Under the pieces are notes generated by a model. The model saw nothing but the letters and a program-made list of their open reading frames with translations, searched no databases and was not told where the DNA came from. Below, one piece after another: positions 22,621 to 36,000 of a stretch of 64,000 bases of DNA. The translations under genes were made by a program, and so were the position numbers. Position 1 is the first letter of the stretch, and every line of letters begins with the position of its first letter. Source of the stretch: Camarhynchus parvulus (lineage: Eukaryota > Chordata > Aves > Passeriformes > Thraupidae); the NCBI RefSeq assembly GCF_901933205.1, contig NC_044591.1:2267501-2331500 (forward strand), given 5' to 3'.

Positions 22621-25600
22621 ATGTTTGCTCCAAAAGCACATTCACGGCACTTGGACTTGTAAAATATTAAGGAAAAGAAGATATTTTTGCAAAGCTTGAC
22701 AGGTATCAAGGAAGAGAACTGACAGCAGGTAATTTCTCTGGGGAAAATTCTAGCTAATCCCAGGAGAAAGTGTACAAAACCTATAGTACAGAGGGAAAAT
22801 AACAGCATCTCTGGCTATGGGAGCTTCATCCAGACCTCAGTTACAATGACAGATGTGTCAGGCCTAACTGATCTTAACCTGTGCATCATTCAAGGTGTTT
22901 CAGTGCTCTGGCAGGGAAGTGAACCAAGAGACTGTGTTAGGGGAAAGAAAAAAAAAATAAAGATGGTTTCTGGCCCTGCAGGTGGCCAGCAGGAACTGAC
23001 AAAGAGATGCTGGCAGGCAGTGATGGACCATCCCTTTGAGCCTCTCCAGGGGATGCTGTTATTCTGTGTGTGATGTAGACCAGCATTTCCAGCACCAGGT
23101 TGACTCCTTCCTTGACCCTTTGCTTTGGAATTAATCCCAAACCTCTTTGTCCCATTCTCCCTGCTTGGGAACCCATTCCCCTTTGTGTGTTTGTGAATCT
23201 CTTAATTTTCCATGTCACCGTGGTTACAGGCAGTTTATGCAGATTTCATATGCTAACAGAATTGTCTCTGAAATCGGATAATCCCTTTCCATATTTAAGA
23301 GATGGTGATCTCCTTTCTAGACCCTGGTTGTGTCAGGCCAAGGTCCCTGTGCTCCTGTGCTCCCCAAATCCTCCCAGCACTGCTGCCAAGCGCTGGAGCT
23401 GGAGATAATGATGTGAGTAAGATCTTAACACTGCCTTGTACGTCCCTGTCTCTGCTGCAAACGCTCTGTCTGCTGCATTGTGTGCCCGCATTAGCCACAG
23501 ACTATTGGGAATCAAATTAGATTAGAGGAAAAAAGAGATATCAACTACCCTTGATCTCTGAGGTTTGAGACCAATTGTTTGTGACTAAGATCTTCACTAA
23601 GCCTGATTTGAGAGGCACATATAATTTGCCTGGAGTGAAACAAATTAATGGAAAAGCCTCTCAAATGAGGTAAATCCATTTTGGGGTCTTGGTCATGGTT
23701 GTTAGTCCATAACTGCCTCTGCTATCTTTCAGTATGATAAACCCCACTTTTAGGGCAACACCAGGCTGCTTTATAAACCTATAAATGGAAGGAGTATATA
23801 AAAATCTGTAAAACTTCTGCACTGCTGTATGTTAAGGAGGAGAAATGCTCTTTTAAACACTGCATCACAGCATTGCTGGTTTGAAACATCTACCATGGTT
23901 AAACTGCAAAGTGAACCAGTTTCACAAAAATTAAAGGAAAATAAGGTCCAAATGCAGAAAAGAAAATTGTGGCCAGACCTGGGCAAATTAAGTGTCAAAC
24001 CATTATGAATGGAATTAAATATTTTTAAGAGCAACTTCTTAGCTCAGCAGCTAAGAATTCAATTCCTCCCACACATTAGGAGGTCACGCAGTCAGGAGTG
24101 TCACCTCTCCTTGGTGACATTCTAGTAGAGGACAGTGGGAGCACATGGCTCCACAGAAAAATAAAGTTAAACCTTTGCATGATATTCTGAACACTCTCTG
24201 ATCAAGGAGATTCCTTCACCACAAGGGCTTTTCCAGGGGATAAACACAACAAACTGCCTGGGAGAAGTGTCAGAGGAGGTGCTGGAGCAAAATGTGCCTG
24301 ATGAGTCCCAAACAGTCAGGACTATGTGGGACTCAGAAAAGAATTCGACAAGAATCAAATCAGCTACAAGCTCCAATGTGTAACCTCAAAGGGGTGTTGA
24401 AGGCGACATGTGACACTGAACCATACAGATTTCTCTGTGGCCACCTAGACAGCTTATCACCAGCAGGTCCAAGTGTCACACCAAGCAACTGGGGAACTGC
24501 AGCGAGGAACAGAACAGACACCTTGATGAACAGAATTTATTAAGAAAATGCCTGAGATTTTCTGTAGAGGGGAATCAGGTCTCTCAGACCTTGGAGAGAT
24601 CTTTGAAGTGGTGAAAAGGAATGTGGAGGACTATGAGGACAACAGCAAGTCCTTGGATCTCTGTGTCAAAGTACTGCAGAAGAGACTCCTGTGCTAAGGG
24701 GCCTTGGCTCAGCCCTGTGGACTGATAATGAGCTCAAAAGAGAAAAAACCAGAACTGGGCTGAGATGTCCAGGTACATGATGGGGGAGCTCACCATCAGG
24801 CCCAGGAATTCTGCCAGAGTCCCAGGCTTGGTAGTATGTTTGTAACAATGAAAGGAGATGGTAAAAGCTGAGGCAGCAATACAAATTTATTGAGAATGTT
24901 CGGATCTGAAAGGAAATATGAAAAGCTGCAAAGAAAGGCAAAATAATGATTGGCAGGGAGATAAAATGACTCTGAATCCATGCCCCAGACACAAAGCCAT
25001 TCAGGTGGAAAGGAAACCCAAGCTGAATGCAATAACGGGCTCCAAACTAGAGGCACACAGAAAGAATCTTGCAGCTACACGAAGCTCCCTGATTGTACCT
25101 TGAAACTGTCCAGTAGCAAAGTGAAAGCAAATTCATGAAGTAAAATATTGAGAGCAACAGGGAAACTTTGCTACAGCTCCAGTGACCTGAACAACACAGG
25201 CATTTCTGGCCTTGGCACCAAAAACTGTTTTCTTAAACAGAAACAGGGTCAAAGGAGAGAGATGGGATGGTGGGAGAGGCAGACCAGGTACACAAAGAGA
25301 GATGGAAGGGCTGGGAAGGTTGGTTGAGGGAGAGGGATGCTTTGGAGATCTGTGCAGTCCTGCTGGGTGTGTGGGATGATGAAGGGCTGTCAGCTGGAAT
25401 TGGGAAGGGATGTGTTTCTGGAGGACGGATTTGCCAAAGGTGCAGTGCTGGCTCTGGGGGTCCCTGTCCTGCTAAGAGCTGTGCTGCTGTGGCTACTGCA
25501 GTGTGCAGGAGCAGGCCCAGCCCAGGCAGAGCCTGTTGGCTCCATGCTGGTCCTGGATTCAACTGCTGCATGAGGGACAGGTTGGGCAGGCAGCCATAGC

Positions 25601-28250
25601 CTGCTCAGGGCCCCACCATGAGCTGGAAAGGGACTGGGAAAACACACACCATGAGCAGGCAGCAGTCCAGTCAAATCCAGCCACTGAGTTTGCTAGAAAA
25701 TTGATTCCCTGAATTGCTCCTTTGCTGCAGATAATGAAAATTAGAGAAGGGATTGTAAACTGCTAACAGGAGAGAAGGGCTGATTTGTTCTGCCTTGGGT
25801 TTGCTGGAGCTTGCCAAACCCACAGAGCCTCTGCTCCCGTCCGGGTGACACTGGGGTGCACTGGCACCATCCCAGACTGGCAAAGATGTTTGTAAGGCTC
25901 CACATGAGAGGGGTCTGATCTGAGCTGAGCTGCTGCTGGCACAGGACAACTTCTCACAGGCTGGAAGGGATCCTTCAAGAACCTTCTTCCTGGATCCTGA
26001 TCTTCCCTGGAGCCAGGGCACACCCACTGGGACACAGGCCAGCAATAATCTTCCTGTCCTTGCTGTGCCCACAGACCCTGAGCTGGCCAGGACAAGGTGC
26101 CAGAGCAGCACAGAAGGTGCTCCAAAATTTGGGCATCCCCAATGGCCTGTACAAACCCACCCTAGTCCTGCCCCCATCTCCGACTTTGTGCACTCATATG
26201 AGCAGCAGCTCCATGTATTTTAAGTCATGGTTGTGAATGTTACTTTAATTCCTAATTTGAAATCCTGTATCTTTTGTGCTCCTGGTTCCCATCCCTTCTG
26301 TCAGCTGTACCCCATCCCCACTCAGCCTCTCTGCTCTCCTAAACAGGGATGTTTGTGTCTGGCTGTGCCCCAGACACCTGGTTTGCCTTATCCAATGTCC
26401 CATCTCATCTCTGCAGGCTTTGCCAGGCACTTCACCTTCTCTAAGGCAGAAATTCACTGTCACAGACATTTTCAAGTCTGCTGTACCTGTGTCTTCCTTT
26501 GCTGCTCCTCTGGCTGTTCCCTTCCTGCCTTTGCACTCACCCCCTCCTATCCATCTGCTGCCAGGCTCTGAATTCTCCTTGTTCTCTGTTCCCCCAACCC
26601 CTGTGGACGTTCCCCTCCTTTGTCTCGCACCTGAATCACAAACCCCTAATTACTCCCACTGTGCTGCCCTCCTCTGATCTCGCTGCACAATGCCCTGCCC
26701 ATGCCTTCTTCTCTTTCTTCCCAACAATTTCTCCTTCTCTTCTCATACTCTTCCTCCCCACTGCTCCTGACAAATATTCCCTTCAGATCCTGGAGGTTCT
26801 AAAGGCTTTGCTTGGCCTTGCCTCACCCACCCTCTCCACCTCTTTGGGATCACCTTTGCTCCCTGCTGCCCCATCAGTAACAAGGCTGGGGCTCATTAAA
26901 GCAGCAGACCCACAGCCCTGTCAGGAAATACCCTGTAAAGAACAGGCCAGAACCTGGCAGCTGAGCTGCTGGCAAATACACAGTGGATTGTGGAAACAGC
27001 AAAGCCCTTTTTTTTGTTTCAGTGTCATAAATTGATTCCACTTAGGGGCCTTTAGTGCTCTTCTCCCTTTCCCATCACCCAGCCAGCATCTCCCGCAGTG
27101 GAGCACTGTGGAGCAGCACGGTCACTGACCTGTGTGGGGATGCCATGGCATCCCCTGAGGACCCGAGGCCATGGGGCTTAGTGCCAGCTTAGAATGAAGC
27201 AATTAATTTTCACAGCTGAAAACCTGTCATATTTCATCTCATTCTGCAAAAAATGCTGATAAAGCCACAAATTCCACAAGGGAAAGGGTTATCTTGACAG
27301 TCAGTCTTGTTTGCTCTCCTCCCGTGCAACTCCCCCATCTCTGACAGGGCAGAGCTGCATCTCCCCTGGCACAACAACTCCAGCCCAGAGGATGCTGAGG
27401 ATATGTCCGTGGGAAGCAGTGCCTGGTCCCATTGTGAACTGACAGCACGTTGACATTTCCCCTCGGTGCTGGAAAGCTGCAGCTCACCAGCCAACCCCTC
27501 CCATGCTGCCAGGAAAGATGAAACCTCTGCAGCAAAACGGGGGCTGTTTGTTCGCAAATATTCTGTTTTGCAAGGGAGCTGAGTGGGGAGTGGGGATGGG
27601 AGTACTTGAAAAGCAAATGAACTTATGTTTTATGCTTTTTAAGATGTCTAACAGAGTACAAAAGTTCATCTTTAATAGGAGGGCAACGCAGGGTGCTTAG
27701 AGCTGCGGTTTGACATAGATACAGAGCTCAAATGCCTTTGAAGTATCTTCTGATTCCTCATTCTGCCTGAAGTAACTTTAGATTTATGCAGCAGATGGGA
27801 AATAGTCCCTCGTTACGTGGCTCTCCACTTCAGCGCTGACTCCAAGATAAGGCAGCCTCGCTGCATCTGCACTCCTCAGAAGCGCTCTTAGTGCTTTAGT
27901 CTTCAGGGGCCTGAGTTTGTAGTTTGCATATTTTTTTCCTGTTTCTCTCTAAAATTAGTCTTGATAAGTCCAACATGTTGTGAGACTCTTCAAAGGAGAA
28001 TGAGGAGGAGAAAAGTTTGTCTGTGGAGTAGAGGTGATTCATTTCAATGCGTTTGAAAACAGTTCTGTGTGTTTGGGGGAAGAGCTTTCAGAGAAGCGCT
28101 GGGGAACGGCCTCGCGGTGACCCCAGCCTCGCACACGCCGGCTTTGAAGGAGTCACTAAAAAAGCTTTTGAGAGACTCTCAGCGCTGCAAACCCCACCCT
28201 CAGCCTCGGCGAGGTCCCTGCGAGGGGGCCGCTCCCCGAGGGGGCTGCAG

Positions 28251-28370
28251 GGAGAGGCCAGGCTGTGCCGGGGCCGCGCTGGGGACAAGGCCGCGTTCAG
28301 CTCCGCTGAGGGAGAGGCCAGGCTGTGCCGGGGCCGCGGTGGGGACAAGGCCGCGTTCAGCTCCGCTGAG
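28251..28370. repeat. 60-bp direct tandem duplication
   Basis: Units 28251-28310 and 28311-28370 both begin ggagaggccaggctgtgccg and differ by a single base (c to g at the 29th position). The near identity implies a recent duplication. Confidence 0.95.
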
Positions 28371-28445
28371 GCCGAGCCCGGCCTGAGCCCCGGAGCCGCC
28401 CCTCGCACGCACGGGCTGTTCGCACGGCACCGGGGCTGCCGAGCG

Positions 28446-28484
<39 letters not shown>

Positions 28485-28501
28485 AGCCAGCCAGCCAGCC
28501 T
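28446..28501 (+). repeat. (AGCC)n tetranucleotide repeat
   Basis: About 14 units of AGCC with one slipped CAG near 28481-28484. Confidence 0.95.
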
Positions 28502-28737
28502 CCTCCGGCAGCCTGCTGGGCTTCCTTTTCCCCTGGCCCCGGCCAGCCTTTCTCCGGGGGTTCAACGCTCCCAGCCCCACGTCTGTCCCTCGGAAGGGAG
28601 GCAGAGCTCCGCACTCACTCCCTGCCTGGCTCGGAGACGCTTCACCTGCTCCAAGCCGCCCCCTGCACTGCAGCCTGGACGAGAGGAGGCGCGGGAGGGA
28701 CCTTCCCCTCCTCTACAGCTCCCAGCCGGGAGGTTGG

Positions 28738-29060
28738 AGCCAGGAGAGGGCTGGGCTCTGCTCCCAGAGAGCAAGGGACGGAATGAAAGGAAATGGCCTC
28801 AAGCTGTGCCCAGGGAGGTTTAGATTGGATATAAGGGAATTTGTTTTTTTTTTTTTTTTTTCACAGAGAAGGTTGTGAAGCATTAGAACAGGCTGCCCAG
28901 GGCAGTGGTGGTTTCACTATCCCTGCAAGAGTTCAAAAATGCGTGGATGTGAGACTTGAGGTTCAGTGGTGAGCATGCTGGTGGTTCTGGGTTGATGGCA
29001 GAAACTGATCTTAAATGCTTCTTCCAACCTTAACAACTCTATGATTCTATGATTTTCATT
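28738..29060 (+). mobile_element. CR1 LINE 3' fragment with internal poly-T
   Basis: gggctgggctctgctcccag, gaggtttagattggatataa, then 18 T at 28844-28861, then aggctgcccagggcagtggt and the terminus ctatgattctatgattt. Confidence 0.92.
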
Positions 29061-30034
29061 CAGCATGGTCAGGGCAAGGCTGATCAGTCCTAAGGGCTGA
29101 CCCTATCTCCTGCCAACTGGTCCAACTCCCAGCAAAGCCCAAGCTAGCCTGACTTAGGGTACCTTCCCCACAGGGCTCTTACTGCTCCCAGAGATGGTTT
29201 AGGGCACTCAGTGTGCGCTCCCAGGGCTTGGATCGGGTTGTGCCTGGCAGGTGTTGGATGGGGCAGAGCAATGATGCCATGACAGTTGTCACCAGATGTC
29301 CTAGGGTGATGTTATGATGCTTGTATCCCCAGTCATCTGGTCTGTTAATGCTGGATATTATATTCTGTGCCTTCAAAACTGGTTCTGAGAGTGGAAATTG
29401 CCAGGAAAGCTTGTATATTATACCACAAAGTACCTGCAGTAATTGAGATTTTGCAAACACCATTTATTCTGGCAGGACTTGCAGCTATGATGGAATTGTT
29501 TCCAGCTTTGAAGTTTTCCCCACTGACCAGATGCTGAAGGTTGTGATGTTTACCCTCCTGCATAAAAGTTTTCTTTCAGATACAGCTTGGCATTTCTGCT
29601 CCTTGCAAGACTCCCTGGAATGCACCATGCTGGAGCATTGCTCTCCTCAGATCCTGCCCAGAAACTTCCGAAGTCTCCAAAGCCCCTTGCCCCTGCAGGG
29701 ACCCATCCAGGCACAGGAATCCTCTCCCTGAGATGGTGCTGCAGGAGCTGCTCAGCCTGGGCAGTCAAAGGTGTCTGGCAGCCTCCTGAGGCTCAGTCAC
29801 CACTGCAGAAGGCAGGTGGGGATGTTTAGGACAAGGCTGCCTGACACCCTCTCAAGCATCTACTGCTGGCCCTTCTCCTGGGGTGCCCTGCAAAAACTCC
29901 AGGATATATCTGTATAGATATAGATGCCCTATATATTTATATATTATATTTTCATTAAATATAAATATAAACATTTAAAATATTCATATATGGCATGACA
30001 TCATGCTCAGCATCATGCCCTGGGCTACAGGACC
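29061..30034. other. Intergenic, no gene seen
   Basis: No exon supported. 29902-29995 is an AT-rich, ATAT-rich stretch immediately before the next CR1. Confidence 0.5.
29902..29995. repeat. AT-rich low-complexity stretch
   Basis: Dominated by TATATA, ATATAAATATAAA and similar words. Confidence 0.8.
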
Positions 30035-30262
30035 AATCATAGAATCCCAGAATGGTTTGGATTAGAAAGGACCTTAAAGCTGATCTCTTTCCACCCCCTG
30101 CCATGGCAGGGACACCTTCCACTAGCCCAGGTTGCTCCAAGCCCCATCCAACCTGGCCTTGGACACTGCCAGGGCTGGGGCAGCCACAGCTTCTCTGGGT
30201 GCCCTGTGCCCCACCCTCAGAGGGGAGAATTTCTTCCCGATATCTAGTCCTAACATCTAATG
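30035..30262 (-). mobile_element. CR1 LINE 3' fragment, reverse orientation
   Basis: aatcatagaatcccagaatg, ttccaccccctgccatggca, gctccaagccccatccaacc, gagaatttcttcccgatatc. Confidence 0.92.
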
Positions 30263-32759
30263 TCTATCCTGACATCCTAGTTCTTAATATCTGGGATGGA
30301 CACTTTGCCTATTTATCCAGCCAGACTGTTCCTGCCTTCTGCCCTTGGTTAAAATCCTTGGAATCCATCTCAGCCCAGGTACCCCAGACATCCCTGAAAT
30401 TGCCTGTGTTAGTGGGGAGAAGATGAGGGGACTCCTGTAATTGGGACAATTCTTCTCTCAGTCCATTTCCTGTGATGTTTTGCCTCTCTCTTTGTCTCGA
30501 GTGTTCAGAGCTGGCTGATCGACACTGTATTTATGCCTTGTTTGTACAGTAATTGCTGCTTAAGATAAATGATTCATAAAGTCCTACCATAGTCTTGAAA
30601 ATGGTGTAAACAGGGAGAGCAGCTGGAGGACAGCAGTGGGATGCTAATGAGGGACCACCATGGGGAAGGAAATGCAAAAGGACTGGGAAGGAGGGGGATT
30701 AAAGCAGCCCCTGATGCTGAAGAACATCCAGGGCTCATCTGCAGCACGGGGCAGAGCCCAGGCTACCCTTCGCCAATCCTGAAACAAGGGGTCTGCAAGA
30801 GTCACTTTGAGCAGTGAGGGCAGGAAGGATCTGAGCACAGAGCCAGGAGTGGCAGCTCTGAGATGGCAGGAATGAGCAAGGACATGCAGGGGACAGGACT
30901 GGAGAGCCAGCCCCAGGCCCCAGGAGCAGGTGGGACTTGCAACACCAGGCATTGGGATCAAAGACAGCCAGCTGAGCTGAGCTGGAGCAGTGAGGAGCAG
31001 GCTGCTGCTGAGCAGGAGCACAGGTCCCCTGCTCAGCAGCTCTGCTCCAGCCACTCTGCCTGGCTGTCACCAGCTCCAGCTCCAGGTGTAACATCTGCAT
31101 TGACAGGACACAACAGATGGAGTGGAGGGGCAAAGAGTAGGGACAGCCCTGCTGCCAGGTGCCCAGAGAACACCTAGGGGAGTGGGAAATGGTTCTCCCA
31201 CGTACCAGCATGTGAAATTCTGTATGTCTCCTGCTGAGTGTGAGTCATGGGGGGTGCTGGGTGGGAACCCTGGTCCAGCCCTGGGACCAGTCTGAGGACA
31301 GGTTACAGGAACAACCTTCTGGGGTCATGTTCCTTTGACAGGAGGCAAGAGCCATTTGAGGATAGGCATCTGAGCTACCTCTGCCTCACTGCTGTCCTCC
31401 GGCTGCCCAGGCAGTGTGGGCACTCAGGAGGGGTCTCCAAAAACATTATTCTGAGCAACACTTGGAAGAGACCAGCTCCAGGGCAGCACCTGGAAACAAC
31501 TTTGAAGAAGATTTACATGTGCTGAACATCCCCCATGACCACCCCAGCTCCAACACAGGTGTCACCCCATGGAAAGGCAAAGGGCTCTCCCTGCCCACTG
31601 CTGTCCAGGCACCATTTACTAATAGCACAGAGGCTGCAGGGCAGGTGTGGTATTATAAAGCCTCTCGTTGAAATTAAAAAAGCTGAAACTGGTCACTGTC
31701 TGATCCCATAATGACAGGAGCAGAAATACATTCCTTTACTTGCTACACAACAGTTTCAGCAGGTTGAAGAAGCCAAGGCCAGCCCTGTCAACACCCATCC
31801 CTGAGTGCTGGCTGTGGATGGAAAGGCAATGCAGTGTCAGTGCTGCAGTGGCTGCTCAAGGCATGTTGCTGTTGAAGAGAAGTTATCATTTATCTCCTGG
31901 GAAGAGCAGCTTGGAAGTGGGGCAGAAGGATGAAAATGTCAATGTGTGGGGCGCTTTCATTGTCTCTGACTGTGGGGCTGCTCCGGAAGGGTCTCTGTAG
32001 GGTGTGAGCAGAGTGCTGCACACATAGCCAGAAATCCCCTCTGTGCTCACCCCCTGCAGGCTCATCAGTGGCTGGATAAATACACGCACGGAGGAAGAAG
32101 ATGGACTACAAATAACAATCTCCCTGCAACACTCAGATCAGTGACACAGGACAGCAAACCCCTCCTGCTGCAGCACATCACCTTTCCTACCTTGTGCTTG
32201 CTGGGTGTGGGGATGGTGTGGTGCCCCAAAAGCAGGACTTTGGGCTGTATGCTAGCAGGACACACACATCTCTGCAGCACCACCCTCTGATTGCAATGCC
32301 TCCAGAATTTTTCCAGTCCCCAAACCTCAGTGCTATGGCCCTTTGCAGAGCAGCTGGGACCTCCTCACTCACCAGAGAAGCCCTTGGAAGTAGCTGGGAC
32401 ATGGCCAGAGCAGACAGTGATGGTGACAGGGCCAGCCCTGGGCTGCTGCAGGCTGCCATCCCGGGCCAGAATGCAGGCAGAGGTGAGAAGCCAGGGTTGA
32501 TTGCCAAGAAGATCTTGCAAACCAGACTGGGGGCTGGAGCTTGGATGCAATGCAAGAGCTGAAGTCAAACTCTTTCAGGCTGATTCCCATTTTTAAGGGC
32601 TCACACTGTCAAGCAAACATGTGATGTTCAATGGCTGTGTGTGAACCCCGGGGCCGAGGGGGAGGCAAAGTGTGGAGCTGTGCTCTTCAACTGCCCTGGG
32701 ACCAGAGCTGGGATGGGCTGAGGCTTATGAGTTTGTTTTCAGGGTGCCGAGTTGAATAT
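30263..32759. other. Intergenic, no gene seen
   Basis: Unique-looking sequence. Open frames up to 158 codons (for example 30735-31211 minus) have no domain, signal peptide or splice support. Confidence 0.5.
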
Positions 32760-33048
32760 GCAGGATTCCAAGATCACAAGGGACAGGACAAGGGAAATGG
32801 ACTGAAGTTGCACTGGGGGAGGTTTAGGCAGGATACTGGGAAAATTTCTTCATTGTAATGTTGGTCAGGTATTGGCACAGGCTGCCCAGGGCAGTGGTGG
32901 AGCCACAGTCTCTGGAAGTGTTCAAAAACCACGTGGATGTGGCACTTGGGGACTTGGTTTAATGGAGAACATAGCAGTGCTGGGGGAATGCTTGGAGTTG
33001 ATGATCTTAGAGGGTTTTTCCAACATTAACAGTTCCATGATCTTATGA
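32760..33048 (+). mobile_element. CR1 LINE 3' fragment
   Basis: ggtttaggcaggatactggg, aggctgcccagggcagtggt, gttcaaaaaccacgtggatg, ending agttccatgatcttatg. Confidence 0.9.
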
Positions 33049-36000
33049 ACAAAATTGCTCCCTGCAGGCTGCATCCCCCTGCCACCACCAGCTCTCTGTG
33101 TCACCAGACTGAGCATTAGGAGAGGACAGGAGGTGGCAGCAGCTCTCAGCAGTGCCAGCATGCCTGTGGGACAGCCAGTCGTGGGCACCCCAGTCGAGGC
33201 TCTCTCAGCACCCTCCAGCCTGAAGCAGAGCTGGGAGCTGCTGTAAGGGGACACCCTGCTGGAGGTGCAGGCAGGCACCAAGGCACCGCCATGTCCCTGT
33301 GCCTTTGGAAGGACTGGAGCTGATGCTGAGCTAGAGGAGCACAAATTATCCCAAGGCAGCACTGGCCTGCAAATCGAGGACTTAGCTGAGCTTCCAGGGA
33401 ACCAGAGAGCCCAGCCAGCCACCATGATTTAGCCTGAGGAGAAGGGAGTAAGCATCACGCCTAGTGCTGGCTCTGGTGGACCCCAGGAGCTGTGGGACAA
33501 ATGAAGAAAATGACAGACTAGAGGGAAATTAATAGAGCAGAAAATTTGAAATGATGTGGAAATAATTTCCCCAGCTTAAGGAGAGCTCCTTGTATGTTTA
33601 ATTTCAGAATGCAACTGTTTTCGTGTTGCTAAATTACAGTATCAAAGCGAGGGGCCCTGCCTGGAGCTGATGGGACATGGGGACATTCCCATGCCTGTGG
33701 TGAGCTCTCCCACCTGGTGCAAAGCAAGGGCTGGGGTGACCTATGTTTGCCATAGGGTAAGGGGCAAGGAGCTGTCACGGCTGTTTTGGAGAAGTCCAAG
33801 TGCTGCTTGTCACCTCCATGAAGATTTGTCCCATTAACCTTTCATCCCTAATTTGGGGCTGCCAGAAGCAGCTGAGGGGGAGGCCAAGGGGCTGTGGGGG
33901 CTGGGAGGTGTCTGCTGGCTCCTTCCCCCACTCCCACACTCTGCTGCCCCTCTGCATGGGGATTTCTGCCCACTCTGCTGTACACAGCCAGGCTTCGGAG
34001 CTGGAGGAGCCAAGTGGGATGGAGGGAGCTGCTGCAGTGGAAAGGGAGGAGAGGGACGCTCCTGTTTCTTGGGAGCCTCCTGAATCCACCTGTTGTGGGG
34101 GTCTGGCCCCAGCTAACAGGATGCTGCAATGCCCTGATCTGCGAAGTTCTCCCTTCTCCTGCATCCACCTGTGGGCTCCATCCTGGGTGTGGAGCCAAAG
34201 AGGGGGAGAGCACCCAGGACCCACCTGCCTCTGCCAGGACCTGGAGGACTTGAGTGAAACTCTCCCTGGGCACATCCCCATTCTGGGGTTATGAGCTCAC
34301 CTGGGCAGGGGCCACAGAAAGCAGAGACTGCAATCACCCAGTGAAGAAACAGATCTATGCCAATGGTGCTCCGTGCCTGCCAGCCCAGCCCAGGGCCCCC
34401 CTGCTCAGGCTTGGTGGCAGCCATGGGCTTACACTGCCAGTGAGTGCCTGGGGAAGGGGGCATAGGGAAGATGCTCTTTCAGACGCTGGAAATCTATTGG
34501 GAAGTCCCCAAGGAGCCTCAGGGAGTGAGGAATCAGCTTCTTTCCTGACAAAAGAAGTTTTCAAGGTGTCCTTTAGGCTTCAGAGCACAGAGTGAGATTG
34601 ATCTGTGCTCAGCCCCCCAGAGAAAATCACCAGTCTGGATTTTCTCTTTCCTCACACATAAATGGGCAGGAGCTGCCCACATGTCCCTGCCAGTGGAGCC
34701 AGGAGCAGGCAGCCACAGGAAGCAGGGAGAAAGGAGACAGATGGGGTGTCAGAGCCACATCCAGTTCTGTCCCCCTCTCTGCAGCAAACACAACTGGGGA
34801 CAGACTCCTGACATGCAGGGTGTGTGGGGCATGGGCAGGGAGGGACAGAGCCCTGGGCTGTGGGCACAGGAGCAGGTGTGTCCCGTTTGGACACGCGGCC
34901 TCTAATTTTCCCGGGCAGGGTGCTGGGAAAAGGGACAGCAGCTTTTTGCAACTAAAGCCCTGCAGCCCTGCCCTGTGCATGTTCCAGTGCAGCCTCCACC
35001 GTGCATGCAGCACCCACAGCCCTGCAGCCCTGCTGGACGCTCCCAGTCAGCACACGGGGTGGGGAGGCAGCTGCTCTGCCCCACCCACCGGGCACCTGCA
35101 CAGAAAATGCTCATCTGTCATGGGGGTGCTGCAGAATGCCCTGGCGCACATGGGCGCTGCTGAAGGACCAGCCCAAGTGGTCTCTGTCCTCTTGCTGCCG
35201 AGTTAGAACGCTCCAGGCGCTCTTTCTGATCAGGCTGAGTGGAAGTTTCAGTCTTCCTGGGAAATCCTCGGGCTTCCCAAGGCTGCATCCACAGCCCAGT
35301 TCATCGCTGCCTGTTCTTGTTTCTGCCTGCTCAGTGCTGTGTGTTCCCCCAGCGCTGGGAGCTCGGTGCAAGTTGCAGAAATTCCACTTTTGTTACAGCA
35401 GATGGAGTCCGAGGAGAGGAGAGAGGGAGAGGAGAGAGGGAGAGGGAGAGGGAGAGGGAGAGGGAGAGGGAGAGGGAGAGGGAGAGGGAGAGGGAGAGGG
35501 AGAGGGAGAGGGAGAGGGAGATCCTCTGCAGCCCCAGCCTGTGTGGGGCTTGCCAGGCATTCCCCCTGACCACAGCAGGGCACAGAGGGAGTGTCCTCCA
35601 TGTCCCCAGGGTGAACATCTCTGCTCTGATATCCTGGACACGGGTAACCAAAGGTCCCCCCCTGTCACCCACTTGCACACACCAGCTTTCCCCTTTGGTA
35701 CACAAACCTCAGCCACATGGGATAGTGCTTCCCCTCTGGTTAGAACATTCCCCATTCCAAACCCCTGAATTTCCTGCCTAGATGGAACCTCTGGGGCATC
35801 TCCTGTGCTTGAGTGGCTGCTGCTGGTATTGCCTCACCAGTGTGTCTGCTGTCCTTCACTTCCAGCACTTGTAGCATGGAGAGGTGGCTCCCTGGCGGAG
35901 TCACTCACTCTGTCTGCAGGGGTGTCTCTCTCTCTTCCCTGGAATTCTAAGCCCCAAATTGAGCTTGCTGGGGAGCCCTGGCTGAGTGTGGTGCATGGCC

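Larger units (their letters stand above)
21136..28050. other. Intergenic, two short CR1 ends, no gene seen
   Basis: Besides CR1 pieces at 21500-21597 and 22512-22620, this is unique-looking. 23520-24060 is AT-rich. 26270-26860 is strongly pyrimidine-rich on the plus strand, which keeps long plus-strand frames open without domain content. Confidence 0.5.
28060..28720. promoter_or_regulatory. CpG island with internal 60-bp duplication
   Basis: Abrupt rise in GC and CpG after an AT-rich flank. It contains a 60-bp tandem duplication, a CAGC tetranucleotide run, and a plus-strand frame open for 258 codons (28047-28823) that ends in the adjoining CR1. No recognised protein. Could be a promoter of an unannotated RNA. 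Confidence 0.5.

Noticed and set aside
28047..28823. 258-codon plus-strand frame as a protein gene
   Set aside because: It is explained by GC-rich composition, a 60-bp duplication and the AGCC run, and it terminates inside CR1 sequence.
35001..35781. Long frames with ER, EG, GR, LP or SP repeats
   Set aside because: Direct product of the GGGAGA hexamer repeat.
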